This document shows, piece by piece, positions 44,438-51,836 of a DNA stretch of 53,077 bases. The notes beneath the pieces are model-generated. The model had not been told where the DNA came from, ran no database searches, and saw nothing but the letters and a program-made list of their open reading frames with translations. A program made the translations under genes and the position numbers. The first letter of the stretch is position 1. Every line of letters starts with the position of its first letter. Origin of the DNA: Methanomicrobiales archaeon (GTDB lineage: Archaea; Halobacteriota; Methanomicrobia; Methanomicrobiales; JACTUA01); the NCBI GenBank assembly GCA_030019205.1, contig JASEFH010000019.1, positions 1 through 53,077 of the forward strand, given 5' to 3'.

Positions 44438-45449
44438 GAAGCACCGCCCGCGGCGGTTCGAGGACGTGGCGGGGCAGGAGCGGGTGATGGAGCACCTCGC
44501 CACGTTCGCCGCCACCCGCAACGTGCCGCACCTTCTCGTCTGCGGACCGCACGGCACGGGGAAGAGCGCCGCGGTCGAGTGCTTCGCGCGGAGTCTCTAC
44601 GGGGAGTTCTGGGAGGAGAACACGACCGTGATTCCGGCCGCCGACCTCTTCGGGGAGGGGAAGCGCTACCTGGAGGCGGACGAGCGGTTCGGCCACCTCT
44701 ACCGCAGGGACCTGACCCTTCTCGCGAACTTCAAGCATGTGGTGAAGTGGTACGCCTCGCTCCGCCCCCTGGGCGCGGAGTTCAAGCTGATGGTCTTCGA
44801 GGGCGCGGAGGGGCTCACGAAGGACGCGCAGGCGGCGTTGCGGCGGATCATGGAGAGATACTCCGCCACCTGCCGCTTCGTCTTCGTCACGACCAATCCT
44901 TCCGCGATCCTGCCCGCGATCGGCTCCCGCTGCCTGCCGCTCTTCTTCTCCCCCCTCCCCCCGGAGCGGATCGAGGAGACGCTCCGCCGCATCCTGCGGC
45001 AGGAGGCGCCCGACACGGTCCTCCCCGATGAGGATCTCGCCCTGATCGTCCATGCGGCGCGGGGGGACCTGCGGATGGCGATCCTGCTCATCCAGATCCA
45101 CGTCGCGTCCGGTGGAAAGACCGATCTCGCCGAGATCGCCATCTCCGAGACCGACAACGTCGCCGCGGCCGCGTTCGCCTCGGTGCGGAGCGGGGAGTTC
45201 GCGGCGGCCCAGAAGCAGGTCGAGTCCCTCTTCATCGACTACGGCCTCACCGCGACCGAGGTGCTCGCCGCCCTGCGGCGGGCGGTGCGGAGGGAGTACA
45301 ACGATCCCCGGCTGGTGGAGCGGATCGCGGAGGCGGACTACCGCCTGACCCGGGGGGGGAACGAGTACGTCCAGGTGAACGCCCTCCTGGCGACGATGAT
45401 GGAGGGGGTGCCGCAGCGAAATGGCGGCGCTTCACGCCTGCACGCCTGA
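44424..45449 (+). CDS. second RFC small-subunit-like AAA+ ATPase with altered Walker B
   Basis: 341 residues. Closely resembles rfcS: starts [20 protein letters not shown], Walker A GPHGTGKS, and the stretch [20 protein letters not shown] is nearly the same. The SRC arginine-finger motif is kept ([11 protein letters not shown]), and sensor 1 (FVTTNPS) keeps Asn. The Walker B box, FLDEAD in rfcS, is VFEGAEG here: Asp and Glu of the catalytic pair are replaced by Glu and Gly, so hydrolysis may be weak or lost. Some euryarchaea have a second RfcS subunit; this may be that one. It overlaps the CoA operon by 14 nt. Confidence 0.85.
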   Translation: MLWIEKHRPRRFEDVAGQERVMEHLATFAATRNVPHLLVCGPHGTGKSAAVECFARSLYGEFWEENTTVIPAADLFGEGKRYLEADERFGHLYRRDLTLLANFKHVVKWYASLRPLGAEFKLMVFEGAEGLTKDAQAALRRIMERYSATCRFVFVTTNPSAILPAIGSRCLPLFFSPLPPERIEETLRRILRQEAPDTVLPDEDLALIVHAARGDLRMAILLIQIHVASGGKTDLAEIAISETDNVAAAAFASVRSGEFAAAQKQVESLFIDYGLTATEVLAALRRAVRREYNDPRLVERIAEADYRLTRGGNEYVQVNALLATMMEGVPQRNGGASRLHA

Positions 45450-45932
45450 ATCGTGCGGCGGTTCCGGCTCGAGGGCGACCCGCGCATCTCTCTGCATCCA
45501 CCAGCCCGCGGCGAGGAGCATCGGGATGCCGACGGGAATCGAGATGCCGCCCGGGCCGTGGAGCAGCGGACCGTACTGGATCGCGCACGAGAGGAGGAAG
45601 AGGACGCCGCTTCCCATCACCGCGTATCCGGCGCGGTTCTTCGCGGTCCGGGGAGAGGCGTCATCGGCCGCGAGCAGAACGGCCAGAACGAGCAGCAGGA
45701 CGGCGCAGCACCAGACGACGATGCTCCACGCCGTCCGCCCGCCGAGGTGGCCTCCCGTCACGTAACCGATATCCTGGAGCAGGGAGATCCAGTTCGAGCC
45801 GAGGTACGTCTGCTGGTACCGGAAGAGAGCGCACTGGATTCCGGTTCCCAGAAATGAGCCGATGATGTAGATATTCAGGGGAGCGAGCAGCATCGCCGCC
45901 ACGGCGGCAGGGCGGGCCCGGGGGTATGCCAT
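45432..45932 (-). CDS. four-helix membrane protein, unknown
   Basis: 166 residues. About four hydrophobic segments: PAAVAAMLLAPLNIYIIGSFLG, RTAWSIVVWCCAVLLLVLAVLL, AGYAVMGSGVLFLLSCAIQYG and GGISIPVGIPMLLAAGWWM, with a polar C-terminus. No family recognised. TATA element GATTTATGG (read leftward, 45956-45965) about 26 nt before the ATG supports a leaderless mRNA and a real gene. The 3' end converges on and overlaps the RFC-like gene by 18 nt. Confidence 0.65.
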   Translation of the reverse strand: MAYPRARPAAVAAMLLAPLNIYIIGSFLGTGIQCALFRYQQTYLGSNWISLLQDIGYVTGGHLGGRTAWSIVVWCCAVLLLVLAVLLAADDASPRTAKNRAGYAVMGSGVLFLLSCAIQYGPLLHGPGGISIPVGIPMLLAAGWWMQRDARVALEPEPPHDSGVQA

Positions 45933-46288
45933 ACCCTACTCTCTGCGAACGTCTCCATAAATCCAGCAGATCCGGCAGCGCCGGGGATCCGGGCAATCTT
46001 CCCATGCCCGCACCGCCCGCCTGCCGCCGCTCCCGGCTGCTCGCCCGCGGGGGCGCCGGCGACCGACACGGGCATCGGATCCACGGCGGAGCCCGGTCCC
46101 GTATCCGCGGGCCGGCAGGGAGCATCCCTGCCGCATCTGTCCGGAATGGATAAAAAGAGTCTTAAAACCTCGAAGCGAATGTACAGAATCGACAGATTCG
46201 TCCCGCGAAGCGGAACATTTAGATTCGGCTCCATCTACAGAAGGGCGGTTTCAATTCCAGACGGCACGGCAGGATCGGAGGTATCGGA
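45933..46288 (+). promoter_or_regulatory. intergenic region with promoter and strong SD for the methyltransferase
   Basis: No gene in 356 nt. The left end has the promoter of the membrane protein gene. ACATTTAGATTC near 46215-46226 is a possible TATA for the rightward methyltransferase. A consensus Shine-Dalgarno GGAGGT at 46277-46282 lies exactly 6 nt before a CTG codon at 46289, which is the likely start of the next gene. Confidence 0.45.
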
Positions 46289-47008
46289 CTGAAGAAGGTC
46301 GCCGAGCACTACGACGCGGTGGCGGGCATCTACGACCGCCGCTACGACTCCCCGCGGGGGAAGGCATACCACGGCCATATCAGCTGGCGGGTGATGGAGC
46401 GGCTCCCGCGGGGGGTCTCGCTCCTCGATCTGGGCTGCGGCACGGGACTCTTCATCCAGCGCTACACCGCGGAGGGGGGGACGGCGGTCGGCCTGGACAT
46501 CAGCGGCGGCATGGTGGAGATGGCCCGCCGCCGCTGCCCCGCGAGCGACTTCGTGGTCGGGACCGCGGAGGTGCTCCCCTTCCGCGAGGGGCAGTTCGAC
46601 GCGGTGGCGAGTCTGCTCGCGTTCAGCTACCTCTCCCGCCCCGATCGGATGCTGCGGGAGACCTACCGCGTGCTGCGGCCGGGGGGGAGCGTGGCGATCT
46701 GCACGCTGGGGTCCTCCCTGCTCACGCTCGTTCTGGTGCCGGCGGTCTACCGCCTGGGGGAGCTCCTGGGCGTGCGCCGTGTCGGCGTGGGGGATTTCAA
46801 CGAGCACTACTATTCGGAGGAGGAGATCCTCGAACTCTTCGACCGGGCCGGATTCGAGGCGATCCAGGTGCAACGCTGCTCGTTCGCAAACATCCACCTG
46901 GCCGACCCGCTCTTCCGGATCTTCAAGGCCGCGGAGCCGTTCGTCGAGGAGAATCTGCCGGCTCTCGCCTACAACATCCTGGCGAGCGGGAAGAAGCCGC
47001 TGGAGTGA
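46289..47008 (+). CDS. class I SAM-dependent methyltransferase (CTG start likely)
   Basis: 239 residues when started at CTG 46289. The usual N-terminal piece is in frame before any ATG or GTG: LKKVAEHYDAVAGIYDRRYD, and the first ordinary start (GTG 46319) would cut into it. Motif I is LLDLGCGTGLFIQRY, then VGLDISGGMVEMARRR, VGTAEVLPFREGQFDAV, and SYLSRPDRMLRETYRVLRPGG. This is a UbiE/COQ5-type methyltransferase; the substrate is unknown. The GGAGGT six nt before the CTG supports that start. It is an isolated gene. Confidence 0.75.
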   Translation: MKKVAEHYDAVAGIYDRRYDSPRGKAYHGHISWRVMERLPRGVSLLDLGCGTGLFIQRYTAEGGTAVGLDISGGMVEMARRRCPASDFVVGTAEVLPFREGQFDAVASLLAFSYLSRPDRMLRETYRVLRPGGSVAICTLGSSLLTLVLVPAVYRLGELLGVRRVGVGDFNEHYYSEEEILELFDRAGFEAIQVQRCSFANIHLADPLFRIFKAAEPFVEENLPALAYNILASGKKPLE

Positions 47009-47049
47009 CGGGGTCTGACCGTCAAAAGACCGTATCCATTCCGCCCAGG

Positions 47050-47111
47050 ACCCCTCCCCGCGGCCTTCGGCCGCCCCCTCCCCTCGAAGGGGAGGGGCCT
47101 GGTGCGATTGG
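47050..47111 (+). repeat. diverged copy of GC-rich double-hairpin repeat
   Basis: A hairpin GCGGCC-TTC-GGCCGC (47060-47074) is followed by a second inverted repeat, CCCCTCCCC with GGGGAGGGG around CTCGAA, and then CCTGGTGCGATTGG. Read leftward the element begins CCAATCGCACC, like the 61-bp repeats at 48778 and 50978, which it resembles in structure but not closely in sequence. Confidence 0.55.
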
Positions 47112-47200
47112 CACGTATTGGATACTCCACTGCTTCAAACATCCCGGATACTTGGGGCTTCGGTATCGCCAGAACCCCCGGTGAGATTCTTTGATCAGGC

Positions 47201-47254
47201 CCTCTCGCACCCGGGGGGTGCCGCAGCGGCGGGGGCGATGGCCCCGGGAGCGTC
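47201..47254 (+). repeat. GC-rich repeat, type B copy 1
   Basis: CCTCTCGCACCCGGGGGG followed by TGCCGCAGCGGCGGGGGCGA and GCCCCGGGAGCG closely matches 52988-53044 near the window end. It begins with the same CCTATCGCACC-like head as the type A repeats but has a different body. Confidence 0.55.
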
Positions 47255-47304
47255 CTCGATGGTATGAAAGAGTATATCAGCTGGATGGCTGCCAAAAGCG
47301 AGGA

Positions 47305-48624
47305 TCAGCCCCGCAGCCGCTCCACGATCCGCCGCTTCTTCTCGATCGCGGCAGCCGCCGCGCGGTCGATGCCCGCCTTCATCTCCTCCATGCTGCGGCC
47401 GCTCTTCTCCACGACCTTCTTCAGCGGCGTGTAGGCGGACTCGCGGAAGCGGGGGGAGAAGTCGCGGTCCTCGCCGTCCACGCGGAGCACCGCCCCGGGC
47501 TTTCCCTCCTCCACGCGGCCGATCTCCGCGATCTCCACCCCGGCCGAGCGGACGACCGCCATGATCTCCCCGGCCGCGTCCGGCGGGGCGGCGATCAGGA
47601 GGGCGTCCAGCGAGACGCCCAGGTAGTCGATCTTCAGGCGGTCGAGCAGGGCCAGGACCGCGGGGTTCACGAGCCGGCGGAGGTTCTGCTCCTCGACGAC
47701 GATGCGGCAGCGGGCGGTCTGTGCCATCTCGTAGGCGTCGCCCCGCAGCCCGCCGTTCGTCACGTCGGTCATCGCGTGGATCCGCGCCAGGCAGGGGCTC
47801 GAGAGCAGCGCCTCGCTCGCCTTCAGGAACGCCAGGTTGATCGTCTCCTCCACGACCTCGGGGTAGCCGTAGTAGAGGGCGGAGGTCGCGATCGTCCCCC
47901 CGCCCGCCCCCTCGGTCATCAGGAGCAGGTCGCCGGGCCGCATCTCCTTCCGCGCCGTCAGGCGGTCCGCCACCCCGACGGCGCCGACGGCCCCCGTCAT
48001 GCGGGTGCCCAGCACCATGTCGCCCCCGATGCGGAGGGTGGAGCCGGTGACGAGCGGGATGCCCATCGCGTCCCCGACCGCCGCGATCCCGGCGGTGTAG
48101 TCGAAGACCTTCGCGACGTCCCCGTCGTCGGCGACGTGGATGTCGGAGAAGAGGGAGACGGGGCGGGCCCCCATGACGTAGATGTCCCGCAGGGTGGCGC
48201 GCGTCGCGTGGAACCCGGCGAGGAAGGGGAAGTCCGAGAGGCGGGAGTGCATGCCGTCCACCGTGCTGACGATATACCTTCCTGAGGCCACGACGGCCCC
48301 GGAGTCGTCCATCTCGTCCACTCCGACGGCGGCGCCCGTCCGCCCGATGATCTCGGCGATCTTGCGGTGGGCGTAGAAGTCCCCGCTCCCCCTCGATCCG
48401 ACGCCGAACTCCCCCATGCTGACGCCCGCGGGGACGAAGGTGACCAGATCCCCGGTGAGCCCCTTGGTGTTGTTCACCTCGATGAGGACGGCCCGGGCGA
48501 ACTCCCGCGCGTAGGCGGGATCGGCCCCCTTCACCTCCACGATCCGCTCGGCGAGCCTCTCCACGATCTCCCCGTCGCCAACCCCCCGGGCCAGGAGGCG
48601 GCGGGCGTATCCTTCCGCATCCAT
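47305..48624 (-). CDS. AIR-synthase-related protein (PurM/HypE/SelD superfamily)
   Basis: 439 residues. ATP-grasp-like PurM-type fold used by AIR synthase, HypE and SelD. The N-terminal half has GVGSRGSGDFYAHRKIAEIIG, GVDEMDDSGAVVASGRYIVSTVDGMHSRL with the Asp/Gly pieces of the ATP site, then RDIYVMGARPVSLFSDIHVAD. Later VTGSTLRIGGDMV and HAMTDVTNGGLRGDAYEMA. Methanogens have several such proteins of unknown role. The start is taken at ATG 48622-48624; the longer open frame upstream crosses the promoter and repeat region. Single gene. Confidence 0.82.
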   Translation of the reverse strand: MDAEGYARRLLARGVGDGEIVERLAERIVEVKGADPAYAREFARAVLIEVNNTKGLTGDLVTFVPAGVSMGEFGVGSRGSGDFYAHRKIAEIIGRTGAAVGVDEMDDSGAVVASGRYIVSTVDGMHSRLSDFPFLAGFHATRATLRDIYVMGARPVSLFSDIHVADDGDVAKVFDYTAGIAAVGDAMGIPLVTGSTLRIGGDMVLGTRMTGAVGAVGVADRLTARKEMRPGDLLLMTEGAGGGTIATSALYYGYPEVVEETINLAFLKASEALLSSPCLARIHAMTDVTNGGLRGDAYEMAQTARCRIVVEEQNLRRLVNPAVLALLDRLKIDYLGVSLDALLIAAPPDAAGEIMAVVRSAGVEIAEIGRVEEGKPGAVLRVDGEDRDFSPRFRESAYTPLKKVVEKSGRSMEEMKAGIDRAAAAAIEKKRRIVERLRG

Positions 48625-48982
48625 AGGTGTATAGAGATGGATCGGGGGATCAGTTAAGGTGTTTGGGTTGCCGGACAGCGGCGGCGGTATTCGTGGCTGT
48701 CCTCCTCGGGGAGCAGTCCCTATCGCACATGCATCCGGAATATTTCTTCTCGCCTGGAATCTCCAGCATTCTCTCCGCCCCACCCCCGCGGCCTGAAGGC
48801 CACCCCCCTCCCACAGGGAGGAGGACTGGTACGATAGGTCCGGGAAGATGAGAGCAAAACACGCGTGATATAGGCGATTTTGTCGAGCGATCTGGCCTTC
48901 CGCTGTGATAAGGAGAGGGTTTAAGAAAGGGGTTATTAGATTATGTAAAAATAGATTGACGGATTTTTTCAACAAGGATGCC
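48625..48982. other. intergenic region containing one 61-bp repeat copy
   Basis: 358 nt without a gene. It holds the repeat at 48778-48838. To its right (48850-48980) the sequence becomes AT-rich, including TTATTAGATTATGTAAAAATAG, marking the left edge of the AT-rich toxin-antitoxin island. Confidence 0.45.
48778..48838 (+). repeat. 61-bp type A repeat, left copy flanking TA island
   Basis: Matches 50978-51038 at 60 of 61 positions in the same orientation; the only difference is A at 48802 versus G at 51002. Contains two inverted repeats: GCGGCCTGAAGGCC(A/G)C and CCTCCC-ACA-GGGAGG, followed by ACTGGTACGATAGG. The near identity of a non-coding sequence argues for recent duplication or a mobile or recombining element. 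Confidence 0.9.
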
Positions 48983-49785
48983 TTATCTCCTGCTTAAGCC
49001 TCCGATGACTCCCAGATATTCTTCGAGCTCGATTCCCAGATGTCTTGCGGCTTTTCGTGCAATATCATCAGAGATGGCATTGACGCCGTTCATCGTTTCA
49101 ACAGGATACTCTCTTCGGACATACGATAGAATTTCTGCGTAGGATGCCGGGGAGTGCCACAGAATCGCAAAGATATCGCACGCATCTTTCACCTGTTTGT
49201 CGTCCTGGGTTCGGTTTGAAATTGATTTTAATTTCGATGCGAGCAGGATATGCGGGGGAGGCACAAAAATATCTAAATCAAGGTGGACCACCGACAACCC
49301 AGAATGCTCGTTAAAGACTCTCTCGAATATCGGTTCATCGATCACCCCGCAACCGAATAGGCTCTCGTGCAGGGGATGAATATAATCGACCATGACATCG
49401 ACGTACAAATAGTACAAATCATACATGGCGAATCTTTTGGCATTCTCCTCCGTGAGAACTTCCCCTGTCTCTTTGTGTACTATTTTGCAGAAACGGCCGT
49501 TGCTGTGAGGCACGTAGCCCAACGTCCGGATGATCCGGATTGCTCTGGCAAACGTGCATTCTTTGAATTCATGGGGCTCGCTCTCCCTCTCGATGTGAAA
49601 ACAGACATCGATATCCCTCGATCCCAGATAATTTGATCCGCGCATTCTCGAAAGGAATGATTGACAGTAAAATACACCGCCCATCCTCCAAGGAGTAAAA
49701 AGGGTTCCGGTAAAGAGCGGGCAAGGTGAGTGAGGGCAGCAAGAGCAGATTCCGTCTCGAATGGATTGTACAACTCATCGGTCAT
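48983..49785 (-). pseudogene. AbiEii-like nucleotidyltransferase toxin, frameshifted
   Basis: Two frames together make one protein. Frame 1 from ATG 49785: MTDELYNPFETESALAALTHL, LLLGGWAVYFTVNHSF, with GGWAVY the usual start of AbiEii-type nucleotidyltransferases. At about 49640-49655 the reading must shift to a second frame that continues MRGSNYLGSRDIDVCFHIE (GS-x-D-x-D active site), then LLASKLKSISNR and KDACDIFAILW, also family features, ending at 48983. One insertion or deletion near CGAGAATGCG explains the break. In intact systems the toxin adds nucleotides to tRNA or other targets. It overlaps the antitoxin-like gene by 11 nt. Confidence 0.75.
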
Positions 49786-50383
49786 AATACACTCTTTTTA
49801 TCAGGATATCGGCCGCTTCCCTGCATTCGGCCCCTTCGCGGATGAGATCCACTATCAACTGCTGAATGGAGACCACAAAATAATGGTCAATTCTGCTCCG
49901 TTCGTAGAACACATGGGGATCGGTGAGAATAATTTTGACATTTCCTTTGCCGGCATACCCATTGCTCATCAGAAGATTGTGCCAATAGATCTGATCGCCG
50001 GGCTTGATGTAGAATTCAACGGACCTCGGAAACAGATAGTGGCTCATTAGATTCTCCGCAAAATATCCCGTGATCGCATATTCTTTTTTTACGTCTTTGA
50101 ATAACTGTGCCGGGTTCTGGATATTGTATTCTCGGTATAAGCGCGTCTCTTTCCGTCCTGCCCAGAGATAAAACAGTTTTTCCGGATCGCGGAGGATATG
50201 TTCACGGATGATTCCTTCCCGCTCAAGCTCCCTTAATACATTGAACACGTACGTGTAGCTGACGCCAGCCTCTTTTGCGATACGGTACCGCGTTGGATTT
50301 TTCAGTTTCCTGCTCAGCAGAACTCGATATATTCTCTCTGTTTTCGCGCCATAATAGATATCTGTACTCGATGCGCTCTTCAT
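49775..50383 (-). CDS. AbiEi-like winged-helix antitoxin/regulator
   Basis: 202 residues. An N-terminal winged helix at about 10-65 (ERIYRVLLSRKLKNPTRYRIAKEAGVSYTYVFNVLRELER) and a C-terminal AbiEi-like domain (YAITGYFAENLMSHYLFPRSVEFYI; VVSIQQLIVDLIREGAECREAADILIKRVYYD). This is the usual partner of the nucleotidyltransferase that follows on the same strand with an 11-nt overlap. The gene is AT-richer than the surroundings, suggesting acquisition by transfer. It appears intact and could still repress its own promoter. Confidence 0.75.
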   Translation of the reverse strand: MKSASSTDIYYGAKTERIYRVLLSRKLKNPTRYRIAKEAGVSYTYVFNVLRELEREGIIREHILRDPEKLFYLWAGRKETRLYREYNIQNPAQLFKDVKKEYAITGYFAENLMSHYLFPRSVEFYIKPGDQIYWHNLLMSNGYAGKGNVKIILTDPHVFYERSRIDHYFVVSIQQLIVDLIREGAECREAADILIKRVYYDR

Positions 50384-50410
50384 AGGAATATGTAACTTTT
50401 TAGTTCTATT

Positions 50411-50464
50411 ATTTATAATTAACTTATATATCTCATTTTACATTCTATATTTATAATTAACTTA
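50411..50464 (-). promoter_or_regulatory. promoter with two 16/17-bp direct repeats
   Basis: ATTTATAATTAACTTA occurs at 50411-50426 and again at 50449-50464, 38 bp apart (centre to centre). Read leftward each contains TAATTATAAAT, a TATA-like box. The copy near 50411 is placed to start transcription at about 50390, next to the ATG of the antitoxin-like gene. The pair may be tandem binding sites for autoregulation. Confidence 0.55.
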
Positions 50465-50479
50465 CAGACCGAGTCTTTA

Positions 50480-50602
50480 TTCAGAAATGCATCGGTCTCG
50501 AATTACCACGCACGGCCATCTCCAGGTGCGCATTTCAAAAGCTGGCGATTTTGATCTTAGAGAGATTGTGAACTTAGAGATATGCCGGATCGCATCACGC
50601 TT
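50480..50602 (-). pseudogene. truncated HEPN toxin remnant
   Basis: Directly after the minus-strand MNT gene a second frame reads RDAIRHISKFTISL, then FEMRTWRWPCVVIRDRCISE and a stop. This matches the first third of HepT toxins (DAIR-I-EFT ... VIRDLEIIGEA). The catalytic Rx4H part is missing. The gene ends about where the AT-rich promoter of the AbiE-like operon begins, so the later arrival of that operon may have cut it. Confidence 0.5.
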
Positions 50603-50915
50603 CAACCCAGACGACCTCTTGTTCAATGGACGGCCGGAGGTACGGGCCAAGCCCCTGTCCGGTGACCAGGTCCACGCGGCGACCAAGGAGGTCCTCAAGG
50701 TAGTATGCCAGCTCCATGAAATTCCGGAACGTGGTTTCCCCCGGCGCAAACTCGACTAATATGTCGATGTCACTGTTCGGCCTGTCCTCTCCCCGGACGG
50801 TGGATTCGAAAATCCCGATCTTGGCCACGCCGAATCGTTTCCGGATGTAAGGGAGCACCTATTCGAGCCTCCCGATAACGGATCGCTTCCCTACGGGGGG
50901 TTTCTGAACGGCCAT
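50595..50915 (-). pseudogene. MNT nucleotidyltransferase antitoxin with in-frame UAG
   Basis: From ATG 50915 the frame reads MAVQKPPVGKRSVIGRLE, then TAG (50859-50861), then VLPYIRKRFGVAKIGIFES and DRPNSDIDILVEF. The sequence continues in family style across the stop, so a nonsense change of one codon is the simplest view. A GTG lies right after the TAG and could restart translation. The usual GSxxRG motif is ESTVRG: Gly of the GS pair is Glu. Asp pair DID is kept. Together with the broken HEPN frame downstream this looks like a decayed toxin-antitoxin pair. Confidence 0.65.
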
Positions 50916-50977
50916 CTCTGCTTCTTCCTAGGAGACGTGAGAAGATGAAATTTCCCAATGCAGATACGCGATTTCTT

Positions 50978-51038
50978 CCCCACCCCCGCGGCCTGAAGGC
51001 CGCCCCCCTCCCACAGGGAGGAGGACTGGTACGATAGG
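50978..51038 (+). repeat. 61-bp type A repeat, right copy flanking TA island
   Basis: Same orientation and 60 of 61 bases as 48778-48838. GCGGCCTGAAGGCCGC (50988-51003) is a perfect inverted repeat here, followed by CCTCCC-ACA-GGGAGG. It lies between the decayed MNT gene and the intact mntA-hepT pair. Confidence 0.9.
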
Positions 51039-51145
51039 GATTACAGAGAGTCCATGGAATGTCGCAGGCTATCGAAGATTCAAACGTATCAGAATGGGAT
51101 AAACGGCGCAACACCCTTATATACCTGAAACCCAGCTGATCATGC

Positions 51146-51439
51146 ATGAAGACTCTCCCCGAGATCATGAAGATAATTCGGGATCATGAGGATACGCTGC
51201 GGCGGCGATACAAGGTAAAGAGAATCGGGCTGTTTGGCTCGTACGTGCGAGGAGAGACGCATCCCGGGAGCGATGTCGATGTGATCGTGGAATTTGACGA
51301 AGTCATCAGTCTGCTGCAGCTGGTATCCCTGGAGAACTACCTGAGCGAGCTCCTCGGCCAAAAGGTCGACGTCGTCCCGAAAGACGATATCCGGAGCGAG
51401 TTGAAGGATCGGATCCTCCGCGAAACTGTATATGCATGA
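51146..51439 (+). CDS. mntA: MNT nucleotidyltransferase antitoxin MntA
   Basis: 97 residues. Minimal nucleotidyltransferase: [25 protein letters not shown] contains the GS (31-32), RGE (35-37) and the D43-x-D45 pair that hold Mg-ATP. In MntA/HepT systems the antitoxin AMPylates a Tyr of HepT and so blocks its RNase activity. All motifs are intact, unlike those of the minus-strand copy 230 nt upstream. ATATACC near 51119 may be its TATA element. The stop overlaps hepT (ATGA). Confidence 0.88.
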   Translation: MKTLPEIMKIIRDHEDTLRRRYKVKRIGLFGSYVRGETHPGSDVDVIVEFDEVISLLQLVSLENYLSELLGQKVDVVPKDDIRSELKDRILRETVYA

Positions 51440-51795
51440 AGGAAGAATCCAGGAACGTCAGGATCTACCTCACGGACATTCTCGACAATATCTACCGCAT
51501 CGAGAGGTTCATCGGAGGTATGGAGTACGATACCCTCTCTCACGATGAAAAGACGTACTTTGCCGTTATACAGTGCATCCAGATTATCGGGGAAGCCGCA
51601 AAACACGTTCCTGCATCGGTACGATCGCGCTACCCCGATATTCCCTGGTCAGATATCGCAGGTATGCGGGACAAACTCATCCACTTCTATTTCGGGGTTG
51701 ATCCAATCAGAGTCTGGAAGGTCATCCAGGAAGACTTTCCATTTCTGAAACCCCAGATTCAAAAAGTATTAAATGATCTCAATGGGGGAAGATAG
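51436..51795 (+). CDS. hepT: HEPN RNase toxin HepT
   Basis: 119 residues, all-helical HEPN domain. The catalytic and target motif Rx4HxY is intact: R78, H83 and Y85 in [13 protein letters not shown]. It also has the usual [13 protein letters not shown] helix. HEPN toxins cut RNA, often tRNA, and are controlled by MntA modification of the Tyr. Its ATG overlaps the mntA stop, so the two are made in fixed order. A functional pair is likely; it may act as plasmid-type addiction or phage defence, which the sequence cannot tell. Confidence 0.88.
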   Translation: MKEESRNVRIYLTDILDNIYRIERFIGGMEYDTLSHDEKTYFAVIQCIQIIGEAAKHVPASVRSRYPDIPWSDIAGMRDKLIHFYFGVDPIRVWKVIQEDFPFLKPQIQKVLNDLNGGR

Positions 51796-51836
51796 CACCA
51801 TGGCAGAAGTCACTTCAGCACCGAAGGGGGGAAACG

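Noticed and set aside
50487-50759. 90-residue plus-strand frame in the toxin-antitoxin island
   Set aside because: It is antisense to the MNT gene and HEPN remnant, whose motifs lie on the minus strand.
50859-50861. In-frame TAG read as pyrrolysine
   Set aside because: No evidence for pyrrolysine genes in the window, this family does not use pyrrolysine, and the neighbouring changes indicate decay.
51796-51836. TPP riboswitch upstream of thiD
   Set aside because: The gap to hepT is only about 40 nt and holds no conserved THI-box sequence.
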